64,000 bases of DNA. Origin: Rhizobacter sp. OV335. GTDB taxonomy: Bacteria > Pseudomonadota > Gammaproteobacteria > Burkholderiales > Burkholderiaceae_C. The number at the start of each line of letters is the position of its first letter. Positions within the stretch are counted from its first letter, which is position 1. Positions 1 to 7,991 of the stretch are shown piece after piece. Below the pieces are notes generated by a model. That model was given only the letters and a program-made list of their open reading frames with translations. It ran no database searches and was not told the origin of the DNA. Location of the stretch: the NCBI RefSeq assembly GCF_900142965.1, contig NZ_FRCQ01000001.1, forward strand, positions 248,001-312,000, read 5' to 3'. The position numbers were made by a program, and so were the translations under genes.

Positions 1-3000
1 CACCTCCAGCCCGCCGCCCACGCGCTTCGTGAACCAGCCGACCCAGCCGCCGTCCTGCGCCGCACCGCGCTCCCAGCCGCGGTTGACCAGGCCCATCACG
101 CTGCCGGTGGCCACCGTCTTCTGCGCGAAGCGCGTCAGCTCGGTGGCCTGCAGCTCCTGCGGCGTGAGCCGGTAGGTCTCGCGGCCGAGCTGCTTGAAGG
201 GCTGCAGGATCTCGTAGTCGGCGAACACCTGGCCGAACGCGGCCTGCATCGCGGCCGGCATCTCCAGCACGTGGACGATGCCGACCTTCGCGTCGTCGGG
301 CAGCAGGGTCTGCAAGTCGTCGCCGTCGGCGAGCGTCCAGTCCTCGGCGACGCGGAAGGCGCTCGCGAGCGCGCCGGGCGTGTCGTCCTCGCCTTCATAC
401 ACGCCCCACACCACGCGTGCCGCGAGGTGTCGCATCAGCGGGTGTTCGAGGAAGAACAGCTTGAAATCGGCGGCCCCCCAGCGCCGGCGCTCGACCATGC
501 TCATCTCCAGCCGCGTGACCTGCAGGCTGGCGATGGCCTTGGCATCCTTCTTCAGCTGTTTGAAGCGATCGGTCGCCGCCTCGGCCAACGCGGCGTCGTC
601 GCTCTTGACCGGCTTCGGCAGGTCTTTGAGGCGCACGCCCTGCGCATCCTTCACGAAGGGCTTCAGCGTCTCGTCGAAGCCGACGAAGAAGCGGCGCGGC
701 CCGAAATCGAGTTCCAGCGCGCCCTGCTCGTCGAGCCCCAGGTCGGGCACCAGCCGGTCGGCCAGCTCGGCGGCGGTGAAGCCGCGCGCCTCGGCCACGG
801 TGGCGATCTTCTCCTTCGCGCGGTCTTGCAAGGCCTTGAACTTCACCTTGCCGGCGATGCCGTTCAGGTGCATCAGCGCCACGTCGCTGCCGATCGCGGC
901 GAGCAGATCCAGCCCGGTGACCGCACGCTGGTGCGCCGATTCGCCCGGCCACTCGCGGATGCGCGGCGCGAGCCGGCGCGCGGTCTCGTCGTCGCCCAGC
1001 AGGCCGAGCGCCGCGAAGGCCCAGCCGTCCTTGCTCGGCGCGCCTGCAGCGATCCAGGCTTCGAACAGGTCCCACGCGAACTCGGCCAGCGAGGCCGGCG
1101 TGCAGAGCTCCTTGACGATCGCGAGGCCGGGGTAGGGCGCTTCGAGCTTGCTGATCGCGAGCATCGAGCCGACGTGCTCGATCGCGGTGGTCGGCAGGGC
1201 TTCGCCGCTGTCGCGCAGCAGCGGGCGGCGCAGCGCCGGTGCGACGAAGAACACCGGCAGCTTGGGCATGCGCGCCGGCAGCACCAGCAGCGGGTCGGCG
1301 TCGAGCAGGGCCTGCAGCGCGTGCTGCATCGGCGTGCCGTACGACCCGGCAATTTCGCGGGTCCGCGCCTCGAAGCCGTTGGCCACCAGCCAGCGCAGGC
1401 CGAACTGCGCGTTCTCGCGCTGCGTGCGGTCGCGGCCGAAGGCGAGCGGCAGGGCTTGCGCCAGCGCGGTGTCGACGTGCGCGCGCAGCCAGGCCATCGC
1501 AGGCGCCTTCGCCTTCTTCAGGTTGCGCAGTGCGTGCAGCGCGATCGGCACGAGCTGCGCGCTGTCGACATCGATTGCGATCGGCAGCCCGGATTCCGGA
1601 TACGACTGCACGTAGCCGACGAAGCCCGGCACTGCGGCCTCGCCGTGGCGCGCGAGGATCGCGCGGATCGGCGCGCTGTTGTCGCTGAACGAATACCAGT
1701 ACTTCGACGGGTAGCTGCTCCACAGCGCGAGCGCGGCGGTGTCGGGGAACAGCAGCACGACCTCGGGCGTCTGGCCGTAGAAGTAGTTCTTCGTGATCTT
1801 GAAGTTGTCGGGCAGCAGCGGCTGGCCGGCCATCACGCGCGCCTGGCCTTCGGGCGTGACCTGCATCTCGGTCAGCGCGTACGCGGTCGGGCTCGGTGCC
1901 TGCTTGCTGCGCCACGGGTTGACCTGATGGGCTGCATGGCGCGTGCGTTCGGCGGCGGTCCACACGAGGCGGTCGGGCGTGGCGCGCACGGTGATGTCGA
2001 GCGTCGGCAAGTCTTCGGCGCGTGCCTTGCGCAGCCACGGCGGCTCGCGCAGCAGCGGCGGCAGCTGCTCGGGCGAAGCCTCGGCGCTCTGCAGTGCATC
2101 GAGCAGCGCCTGGAAGCGCTCGCGCTCGCCGGCGCCGAGCGTGGGCAGGGCCTGCGCCAGCGCGGCGGGTTCGCGCAATGCGAGCCGCACGGCCCAGCCT
2201 TCGGCCAGCCGCGAACGCGTCGCGAGCGCATGGCCGATCACGCACTGCAGCGTGGCGGCCGGGTAGCGCTCGGACAGCTTGTCGAGCGCGGCGCGCGCGT
2301 CCTTGCGCTCGATCAGTTCGGTCAGCAGCGGGATGCTCTGCGGCACGCGCATGCGCAGCACCAGCGCGGTGAACTTCTCGCTGTTGTCGCGGTCGTCGGC
2401 GCGGCGCAGCAGGTCGGCGAGCAGCTCGAAGGCGTCGGCACCGTGCAGGTGGATCTGCAGCGCGAGCGCGCTTTCCATCAGGTAGTAGTACGGCGAGGCG
2501 GCCTTCAGGTAGCTCCGCATGGCCTCGGCCGGCACGACGCAGTCGCGCAGGTAGAGCTGGTCGTCCGCGGCGTCGTCGGCCATGCTGGTGAGGGCCCAGT
2601 CGCTGCGGTGCGGGCACAGCACGGCGCGCAGCAGGCGGTCGAGCGGTGTCGAGCCGGCCTGGCGATCGAGCGTGGCGACGGCGGCATCGTGCTCGGCGTC
2701 GCCGGCGGCGGCAATCGCGGTGCGCAGCGCCTCGAACTGCGAGCTGATCACGCGGCTCAGCGTGAACTGGTGCGGCTGCGCGCCGCGCGCGAGATCGAGC
2801 GCGGTCTCGATCATGAACGGCAGGCCGTGCAGCGCGATGCCCACCTGCGTGGCCCAGGCGAGGCCGTGGGTGCCGTAGTGGTCGCCCTGGTGCAGGACGT
2901 TGCCGTGCAGGCACTGCGCGCACAGCTCCAGCCAGTAGTCGGGATCGGCCTGCTTCAGCCGATCGGGCTGCGTCATCTCGGTGAAGCTGGTGGCGTTCCA

Positions 3001-3567
3001 CTGCGACCAGGCCCGTTTCAGCTGCGAAGCCAGCGCGGTGAACTCCTGCGCGCGGTGGCTGTACTGCACGTCGCGGACGGTGACGGGCGTCGCAAGCAGG
3101 CTGCGGCCATCGACGGGCGTGGGGGCATGGATGCCGCGGACCACCGGCAGCGCCTTGCGCAGGGCATCGTTCCAGTCGAAGCCGCCGTGGGGCCAGTCGA
3201 TCGGCGCGGCGTCGGTGGCGGGTGTCGCGGCGGGAGGGGAAGGCGCCTTGGGTGGCGGTGGCAGTGTCGGCGTCGCTGTCGGTGTCGAGGGGATTGCCGC
3301 CTTCGGCGCTGCAGGCGCCGCAGCCGGCGCAGCGACCGCCGCCAGCGTCGCGCCGGCGGCCACGCCGGTCTCGCGGTAGCCCTTGCCGGTCTTTTCCTTC
3401 ACCAGCGCGTCATGCTCGGCCTGCGCGGCCGCAGCGCTCGCGAACGACTTGGTCTTGGCCTGGCCGTTGGTGCCGATGCGGCCGAAGCGCACCGTCACGT
3501 CGGCTTCTGCCACCGCCACCTCCCAGAACTTGCTCGATGTTCCCTCGACCAGCTCGAATCGGCGCAT
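1..3567 (-). CDS. WGR domain / DUF4132 protein (3' end outside window)
   Basis: The frame is open from an ATG at 3567 to the window edge, 1189 codons so far. Residues 1 to about 70 form a WGR domain (RFGRIGTNGQ motif followed by an alternating helix), then an Ala/Pro-rich linker (about 75-130). A long alpha-helical repeat-like body follows, and the last part seen resembles DUF4132 (KVGIVHVLEMP, YEILQPFKQLGRETYRL). This is the MolR/YehF-like family. WGR domains bind nucleic acid in PARP proteins; the role of the bacterial WGR-DUF4132 proteins is not established. The start is fixed by the WGR domain beginning at once. It lies 51 nt after a DUF1566 lipoprotein gene on the same strand. The C-terminus is missing because of the window edge, not a mutation. 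Confidence 0.85.
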   Translation of the reverse strand, partial: MRRFELVEGTSSKFWEVAVAEADVTVRFGRIGTNGQAKTKSFASAAAAQAEHDALVKEKTGKGYRETGVAAGATLAAVAAPAAAPAAPKAAIPSTPTATPTLPPPPKAPSPPAATPATDAAPIDWPHGGFDWNDALRKALPVVRGIHAPTPVDGRSLLATPVTVRDVQYSHRAQEFTALASQLKRAWSQWNATSFTEMTQPDRLKQADPDYWLELCAQCLHGNVLHQGDHYGTHGLAWATQVGIALHGLPFMIETALDLARGAQPHQFTLSRVISSQFEALRTAIAAAGDAEHDAAVATLDRQAGSTPLDRLLRAVLCPHRSDWALTSMADDAADDQLYLRDCVVPAEAMRSYLKAASPYYYLMESALALQIHLHGADAFELLADLLRRADDRDNSEKFTALVLRMRVPQSIPLLTELIERKDARAALDKLSERYPAATLQCVIGHALATRSRLAEGWAVRLALREPAALAQALPTLGAGERERFQALLDALQSAEASPEQLPPLLREPPWLRKARAEDLPTLDITVRATPDRLVWTAAERTRHAAHQVNPWRSKQAPSPTAYALTEMQVTPEGQARVMAGQPLLPDNFKITKNYFYGQTPEVVLLFPDTAALALWSSYPSKYWYSFSDNSAPIRAILARHGEAAVPGFVGYVQSYPESGLPIAIDVDSAQLVPIALHALRNLKKAKAPAMAWLRAHVDTALAQALPLAFGRDRTQRENAQFGLRWLVANGFEARTREIAGSYGTPMQHALQALLDADPLLVLPARMPKLPVFFVAPALRRPLLRDSGEALPTTAIEHVGSMLAISKLEAPYPGLAIVKELCTPASLAEFAWDLFEAWIAAGAPSKDGWAFAALGLLGDDETARRLAPRIREWPGESAHQRAVTGLDLLAAIGSDVALMHLNGIAGKVKFKALQDRAKEKIATVAEARGFTAAELADRLVPDLGLDEQGALELDFGPRRFFVGFDETLKPFVKDAQGVRLKDLPKPVKSDDAALAEAATDRFKQLKKDAKAIASLQVTRLEMSMVERRRWGAADFKLFFLEHPLMRHLAARVVWGVYEGEDDTPGALASAFRVAEDWTLADGDDLQTLLPDDAKVGIVHVLEMPAAMQAAFGQVFADYEILQPFKQLGRETYRLTPQELQATELTRFAQKTVATGSVMGLVNRGWERGAAQDGGWVGWFTKRVGGGLEV

Positions 3568-3618
3568 GCCCCGCGTCCTTCCTGTCTGCTGCGTACAGCA
3601 GCGGACTATATCGGGGCG

Positions 3619-5157
3619 CTACCGCACCGCGAGCGCGTAACGCAGCTCGGATTTCGCGACGTTGTAGACGCCGAAGTCGCAGCTGTAGACGGTCCAGGCT
3701 TCGCTCATGTCCGCCGCGCTGGTGGTCGAGGTCCAGTAGTAGTCCGAGACGATGAAGTTGTCGAACACCGCGGGGCCGGTGACCGCCGTGCTGGCCTGGT
3801 ACTGGCCATTCAGGTACGAGGCCTGCGGGAAGGTCGGCGCGCGGTCCGACAGGCTGAGCATCTCGGCGCGGTTGGGCAGGCGCCACTGTCCGGCGGTCGA
3901 TCCGTCGGCGAGGCCGCACTGGCCGTTCGCGAGCGCGTTCACCGCCGCCAGTGCGCCCGACCAGGGCTGCTGGATGCAATCGGCCTTCTTCAACCAGGTC
4001 AGGCCCGTCACCGTGTCGGCCAGCGTGCCGTCGCCGTTGTCGATGAAGCGCGGCGAGGTGAGGGGCGCGCCGGTCTGCAGCGCGGCATCGTCGGCGCTGC
4101 CGAACGAGCCGCCGCCGATGCCGGCGTACACGCCGGTGGCCAGCAGCTGCACCGCGCCGGCCGCGCCCGAGCGCACGGCCCACAGCGAGTTCGCCGAGCT
4201 GGCCTTTACGTTGCTCATGCCGCCGTCGGCCGCATTCGCGCCGTTGATCCAGCGCCCGTCGCTGAAGCGGATGGCCATCGCGCTGCTCGTCAGTGCCATG
4301 TAGGTGGTCGAGCTCCAGTAGGCATTGGCGAGGGCGATGCCGGTGAACGGGTGGCCGCTCGCCACCGCCGGGCCGGCCTGCGACACGTCGACCAGGCTCT
4401 CCAGCTCGTTCGCGTTCGGCATGCGCCATTGCCCTGCGGCCGAGCCGTCGCTCAGGCCGCAGGTGCCGCTGGCCAGTTGCGCGGCCGCGGCGAGCGCCGT
4501 CGGCCAGTCGGTCGCGTTGAAGCAGCCGGCGTTCCTGAGCCACACCAGTCCGGTCAGTGCATCGGTGACGGTGCCGTCGGCGTGGTCGATGAACCGGGTG
4601 CCGGGCCATGCCACGCCGTGGGCGAGCGAGCCGTCGTCGCCGACCGCGAAGCTCGCCGACTGTCCGGTGCGCGGCAGGCTCGCCATCCGGTCGCCTGCGC
4701 GCGAGGCGGTGAAGTCCGCGTTCGCGACATCGTGCGTCGGCAGCGTCGCGAAGCGGATCACGGTGCGGTAGAGCCCGTTGAAATCCATCTTCGTGACCGA
4801 ACCGGCCACGTCGCCGACCGACGGGTAGAAGGCAAAGCCCGCCTGCTGCGCGTAGACCGCGTAGTCGGCATTGACGCCGGCGCTGAGCCCGGCGATCGCG
4901 TAACGGCCGTCGGCGTCGGTGCTGGCGGTCCGGGTCGTGTGGTCGTTGTGGTGGAACACGGTGACGAGCACGCCCTGGATCGCCAGCCCGTTCTTGTCGG
5001 CCACCACACCCGACACGGTGCTCGTCGCGGGTGCATTGCCGACCGAGTTGCCGCCCATCGCGGTCGTGCTGCCGCCACTGCTGCCACCACCCGAGCCGCC
5101 GCATGCGGCCAGCACACCGATGGCGGTGCCGATCAACAACTGCCTGATCCGTTTCAT
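3619..5157 (-). CDS. DUF1566 (Lcl-like) lipoprotein with two repeats
   Basis: 512 residues. The N-terminus is a lipoprotein signal peptide (MKRIRQLLIG, lipobox LAAC) followed by a Gly/Ser linker. A carboxypeptidase-regulatory-like beta domain (VSGVVADKNGLAIQGVLVTV) comes next, then two paralogous DUF1566 units beginning RFIDHADGTVTDALTGLVWL and RFIDNGDGTLADTVTGLTWL, each with W.MPN or W.LPN motifs. Start chosen at 5157 because AAGGA lies 8 nt upstream and it begins directly at the signal peptide; an ATG 7 codons earlier is possible. Probably a surface or periplasm-facing outer-membrane lipoprotein; ligand unknown. The internal duplication is visible by eye. Confidence 0.85.
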   Translation of the reverse strand: MKRIRQLLIGTAIGVLAACGGSGGGSSGGSTTAMGGNSVGNAPATSTVSGVVADKNGLAIQGVLVTVFHHNDHTTRTASTDADGRYAIAGLSAGVNADYAVYAQQAGFAFYPSVGDVAGSVTKMDFNGLYRTVIRFATLPTHDVANADFTASRAGDRMASLPRTGQSASFAVGDDGSLAHGVAWPGTRFIDHADGTVTDALTGLVWLRNAGCFNATDWPTALAAAAQLASGTCGLSDGSAAGQWRMPNANELESLVDVSQAGPAVASGHPFTGIALANAYWSSTTYMALTSSAMAIRFSDGRWINGANAADGGMSNVKASSANSLWAVRSGAAGAVQLLATGVYAGIGGGSFGSADDAALQTGAPLTSPRFIDNGDGTLADTVTGLTWLKKADCIQQPWSGALAAVNALANGQCGLADGSTAGQWRLPNRAEMLSLSDRAPTFPQASYLNGQYQASTAVTGPAVFDNFIVSDYYWTSTTSAADMSEAWTVYSCDFGVYNVAKSELRYALAVR

Positions 5158-5403
5158 CGCCGCTGTCCTTGTGCGCATGGGCCCGGGTCCGGGAATGGAC
5201 GGGGGGCAGCGGACATATCGGCCGTTTCTGCATGCGGCTTGATCGACAAGCGGACCGCAGCGTGAAGCGCATCACCAATCGGGTCAGTCGGGCACGACCT
5301 CGCTGAGGGTCACGTGAGTTGCTTGCGCATGAACACGCTGTCGAGGGCGATGGGCATGGGGCGACGAGGGTCTGTGTTCGCCCTGGATTCTGAACTGCCA
5401 GGT

Positions 5404-5850
5404 TCAGTAGAAGACGTACACCGTGACCGTGGCAACCACTGCCGCGTCATAGGTGGAGGTCGCGGTGAAGGTCAGCGCGACCGGCGTGCTGAAGGGGCTG
5501 GTGTCGAAGGTGTCGACCAGGATGCGCGATGCGCTGAGGGTGTCGATCGTGACGCCGATGCCGCCGTAGTACACCGTGCTGCCGCTGCCGCTGACCGAGG
5601 TGCCCGCGACCTGCAGCGACCACACGACCGGCTCGCTGGCATCGAGCTGCAGCGAGTCGCCGGCATAGACCGAGATGCTCTGCGACGAGCCGGAGTGCAC
5701 ATGCCCGTTGCTGATCGGCTGGCCCGCAACGATGATGCCGACGTCGAAGGTGACGTAGCCGTCGTCACCGCCGCCACCGCAGGCGGTCAGGGCGAAGGCA
5801 AGACAGGCCGCGGCGGCGAGCCGCGACAGGGTTCGGGGGACGGGGTGCAT
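5404..5850 (-). CDS. small putative lipoprotein
   Basis: 148 residues: signal peptide MHPVPRTLSRLAAAACLAFA, lipobox LTAC at about residue 24, then a Gly-rich linker and a beta-strand-rich domain of about 115 residues with no family I recognise. It ends YDAAVVATVTVYVFY, typical of an Ig-like or beta-sandwich fold. Start at 5850 is preferred over an ATG 11 codons upstream because it places the signal peptide at the N-terminus. Function unknown. Confidence 0.7.
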   Translation of the reverse strand: MHPVPRTLSRLAAAACLAFALTACGGGGDDGYVTFDVGIIVAGQPISNGHVHSGSSQSISVYAGDSLQLDASEPVVWSLQVAGTSVSGSGSTVYYGGIGVTIDTLSASRILVDTFDTSPFSTPVALTFTATSTYDAAVVATVTVYVFY

Positions 5851-6197
5851 GGGCGCATCCGGAGTCGTTGATGGGGCATCCAACGGCTCGGGTGGTTCAC
5901 CTGTTGACCGGCGAGGTGTAACGCTTGGACGGGCGAGGTTGTCGGATCGCTGCGCCGCATCATGTGTTCACGCGGGCCTGGAGGCGAACGCGGCCCGCAT
6001 GTCGCCATGCCGGTTGTCCCCTGGCGACGTTTCTTCAGAACGACACCGAGGGCTTGCACGAGAAGGGCATTGCGGCTGGGGCGCATCGGCCGCCATCTTG
6101 TCGACTCGGTCGCCTGAAGACACGTGTCAACAGAGAACATTCGCCGCAAGCTCGGCGCATTCCCTCTTTCGCGCGTCCTTCCGCAGACGCATCGCCG
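5851..6197. other. intergenic region between divergent genes
   Basis: 347 bases between the lipoprotein gene on the minus strand and the DUF3892-like gene on the plus strand. It must hold promoters in both directions, but I see no convincing -35/-10 pair, no RNA gene and no coding potential that looks better than chance. A near direct repeat (CCGGCGAGGT / CGGGCGAGGT, about 5918-5940) is the only structure noted. Confidence 0.5.
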
Positions 6198-6575
6198 ATG
6201 CCCGACCTCCTCATCAACTTCATCACCCTCCATCCCACCACCAACCCCACGCACCGTGCGATCACCCATGTCGGCCTGATGTTCAGCCACGTCGGCTCGC
6301 TGATGCGGCAACTGAATGCCACCACAGCGATCGAGCTGATCGAGTCCGATGCGCAGTGCCTCTACTTCATCGATCCGGTTTCCTGTCGCCGTCGCGAAGT
6401 GAAGGTCGATCGCTCCAGTGGCCGCAGGCCGCACCTGCGTGCCCGGGGCCAAGCAGGCTGGACCGACGACCTGTTGAACCTGCCCTTGCTCGTTTACCCG
6501 CCCCACTGCGACGGAGCCTTCCCGCCATCGCGGCTCACCCTGCGCGCGCCTTGCAACGAACGGAACATTGCGTAG
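6198..6575 (+). CDS. DUF3892-like small protein
   Basis: 125 residues. The segment AITHVGLMFSHVG, then AIELIES, then YFIDPVSCRRREVKV and finally DDLLNLP follows the order of motifs in DUF3892 proteins (ITHVG, AI..IE, V.V, DNLL.LP). That makes this frame more credible than the alternatives here. The ATG at 6198 begins shortly before the conserved core; no strong Shine-Dalgarno is visible. The C-terminal 20 residues after the LP motif look less conserved. It lies 57 nt upstream of the LysR gene on the same strand. Function unknown. Confidence 0.55.
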   Translation: MPDLLINFITLHPTTNPTHRAITHVGLMFSHVGSLMRQLNATTAIELIESDAQCLYFIDPVSCRRREVKVDRSSGRRPHLRARGQAGWTDDLLNLPLLVYPPHCDGAFPPSRLTLRAPCNERNIA

Positions 6576-6632
6576 CAGTTTCGGGGATCCCTCATCGTTA
6601 GCATCCATCGCAAACAAGGAAAGACCCGTGCG

Positions 6633-7538
6633 ATGGCACTGATGGAAGAGATCACGCTTCGCAAGCTGGAGATGCTGCTGGCGTACATGGAGACCAACAA
6701 CCTGCGGCGTGCCGCCGAGCAGCTGGAGGTCAGCACGGTCAGCGTGCACCGCGCGCTGCATTCGCTGGAAGACGCGCTCGACTGCCCGCTGTTCCGCCAC
6801 GAGGGTCGCGAGCTGCTGCCCACCGAGGCCGCACGCGTGCTGGCCGAGTCCGCGCGCCACGCGCTGCAGATCCTCGACGACGGCGTGCAGGCTGCGCGCG
6901 CGAGCGGCGGCTGGTCGGCCCGCCGCATCCGCCTCGGCGCGCTCTATTCGCTGGGGGTCGAGACGGTGCCACGGCTCGTCACCGACATGAAGCTGCGCCG
7001 CCCCGACGTGCAGGCCGAACTGGTGATGGGCTCGAACGCCGAGCTGCTCGCGCAGCTGCGCGCCGGCACCGTGGATGCCGCGCTGATGGCGATCCCGCCG
7101 AACGAGCCGGACATCGAATCGCCCCCGCTGTTCGATGACCAGATGTATTTCGCGGCGCCGATCGGCTCGCGCTACGCCCGGCTGGGCGCGGTGGACCTGG
7201 GGGCCTGCGTCGGCGAGCGCTTCGTCACGCTGCGCAAGGGCTTCGCGACGCGCGACGGCTTCGACACCGCGTTCCGCGCCGCCGGCTTCACGCCGAAGCT
7301 CGCGATGCAGGTGGGCGACATCTTCACGCTGATCAACCTGGTCGGCGGCGGCCTCGGCTGCACGCTGCTGCCGGGCCGCGTGCGCGAGGCACTCGGCGGC
7401 AAGGTGGAGCTGATCCCGCTGCAGCCGCGCTACCAGGTGCGCCAGCAGATCGGGCTGAACTACCTGAAGTCGAGGCAGCGCGACCCGAACCTGGTCGCGC
7501 TGGCCTCGGCCTGCCGATCGGTGAAGCTGGCGGCTTGA
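6633..7538 (+). CDS. LysR-family regulator, MdcR-like
   Basis: 301 residues. The N-terminal winged HTH (about 10-68) reads NLRRAAEQLEVSTVSVHRALHSLE, followed by the LysR effector domain (GALYSLGVETVPRL, MGSNAELLAQLRAGTVDAAL, GGLGCTLLPGR). Motifs CPLFRH.GR.LLP, MKLRRPD and YQVRQQIG closely match MdcR, the activator of malonate decarboxylase operons. No malonate genes lie in the window, so the target is distant or the regulator has changed role. AAGGAAAG lies about 12 nt before the ATG; a second ATG at codon 4 is possible. The subfamily call is from recalled motif similarity. Confidence 0.85.
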   Translation: MALMEEITLRKLEMLLAYMETNNLRRAAEQLEVSTVSVHRALHSLEDALDCPLFRHEGRELLPTEAARVLAESARHALQILDDGVQAARASGGWSARRIRLGALYSLGVETVPRLVTDMKLRRPDVQAELVMGSNAELLAQLRAGTVDAALMAIPPNEPDIESPPLFDDQMYFAAPIGSRYARLGAVDLGACVGERFVTLRKGFATRDGFDTAFRAAGFTPKLAMQVGDIFTLINLVGGGLGCTLLPGRVREALGGKVELIPLQPRYQVRQQIGLNYLKSRQRDPNLVALASACRSVKLAA

Positions 7539-7551
7539 GGAGAACGCCCGC

Positions 7552-7899
7552 TCAGTTGGCCATGCGCGACGAAGGCGCCTGCGCCGTCATCGACTTGTCC
7601 TGCAGGCGCGCCAGCTCGTTGCGGTATTCCGAGCCGCTGCGCCATTGCTTGTACTGCGCGAGGCGGCTGGCGATGTCCGGGCGGGTCGGGTCGAAGCTTT
7701 CACGGCCGGCGGCGGCTTCCAGGCCGGCGCGTTGCCACAGCGCCAGGTCGGCCTGCACTTCGGCGCGCGTCAGCGTCGACGGTGCGCTGTAGGCCTGGTT
7801 GATCGCCTTGTCGGCGTAGGTGTCGGTGTCGGCGTGCGCGGCTTGCGACAGCACGGTGAAGCCCAGGGCGGCGATGCTCAGTGCGAGGGTGGCTTTCAT
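7552..7899 (-). CDS. DUF4148 periplasmic protein
   Basis: 115 residues with a clear Sec signal peptide (MKATLALSIAALGFTVLSQAAHA). The mature part carries LTRAEVQADLALWQRAGL, the DUF4148 hallmark (LTRaqV.aeL..a..AG). Such small exported proteins are abundant in Burkholderiales and of unknown function. AAGG precedes the ATG by about 10 nt. It follows a heavy-metal-type two-component system on the same strand, with a probable response-regulator box at 7978-7991, so metal induction is a reasonable inference. Confidence 0.85.
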   Translation of the reverse strand: MKATLALSIAALGFTVLSQAAHADTDTYADKAINQAYSAPSTLTRAEVQADLALWQRAGLEAAAGRESFDPTRPDIASRLAQYKQWRSGSEYRNELARLQDKSMTAQAPSSRMAN

Positions 7900-7937
7900 G
7901 ATTCGGTACCTTTCACGAAGTGGTTGGGAGTGAAGGC

Positions 7938-7943
7938 ATCGTA
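7938..7943 (-). promoter_or_regulatory. candidate -10 of the DUF4148 gene
   Basis: TACGAT on the minus strand, about 39 nt before the DUF4148 start. Its centre is 44 bp from the centre of the TGACG-N4-TGTCA box at 7978-7991. The same spacing occurs at the response-regulator promoter. No good -35 is present, as expected for an activated promoter. Confidence 0.4.
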
Positions 7944-7977
7944 GAAAGCGGGCCCGCACAGGAGCCTGTCCGGCAGA

Positions 7978-7991
7978 TGACGTTTTTGTCA
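7978..7991. promoter_or_regulatory. candidate response-regulator (cop-like) box
   Basis: TGACG-TTTT-TGTCA, an imperfect inverted repeat matching the TGACA-N4-TGTCA form bound by CusR/CopR-type regulators. It lies 78 bp upstream of the DUF4148 start and overlaps the stop codon of the kinase gene (7989-7991). Confidence 0.5.

Noticed and set aside
395..3001. 868-codon minus-strand frame
   Set aside because: Offset frame inside the WGR-DUF4132 gene; Arg/Ala-rich shadow product.
271..5265. 1664-codon open frame on the plus strand
   Set aside because: It runs exactly codon-on-codon antisense to the WGR-DUF4132 and DUF1566 genes. In high-GC DNA, Leu TTA/CTA and Ser TCA codons are rare in real genes, so the antisense frame stays open by chance. 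Its product is low-complexity Arg/Gly/Ala-rich with no domain.
5787..6860. 357-codon minus-strand frame
   Set aside because: Antisense to the DUF3892-like and LysR genes; product lacks any domain.
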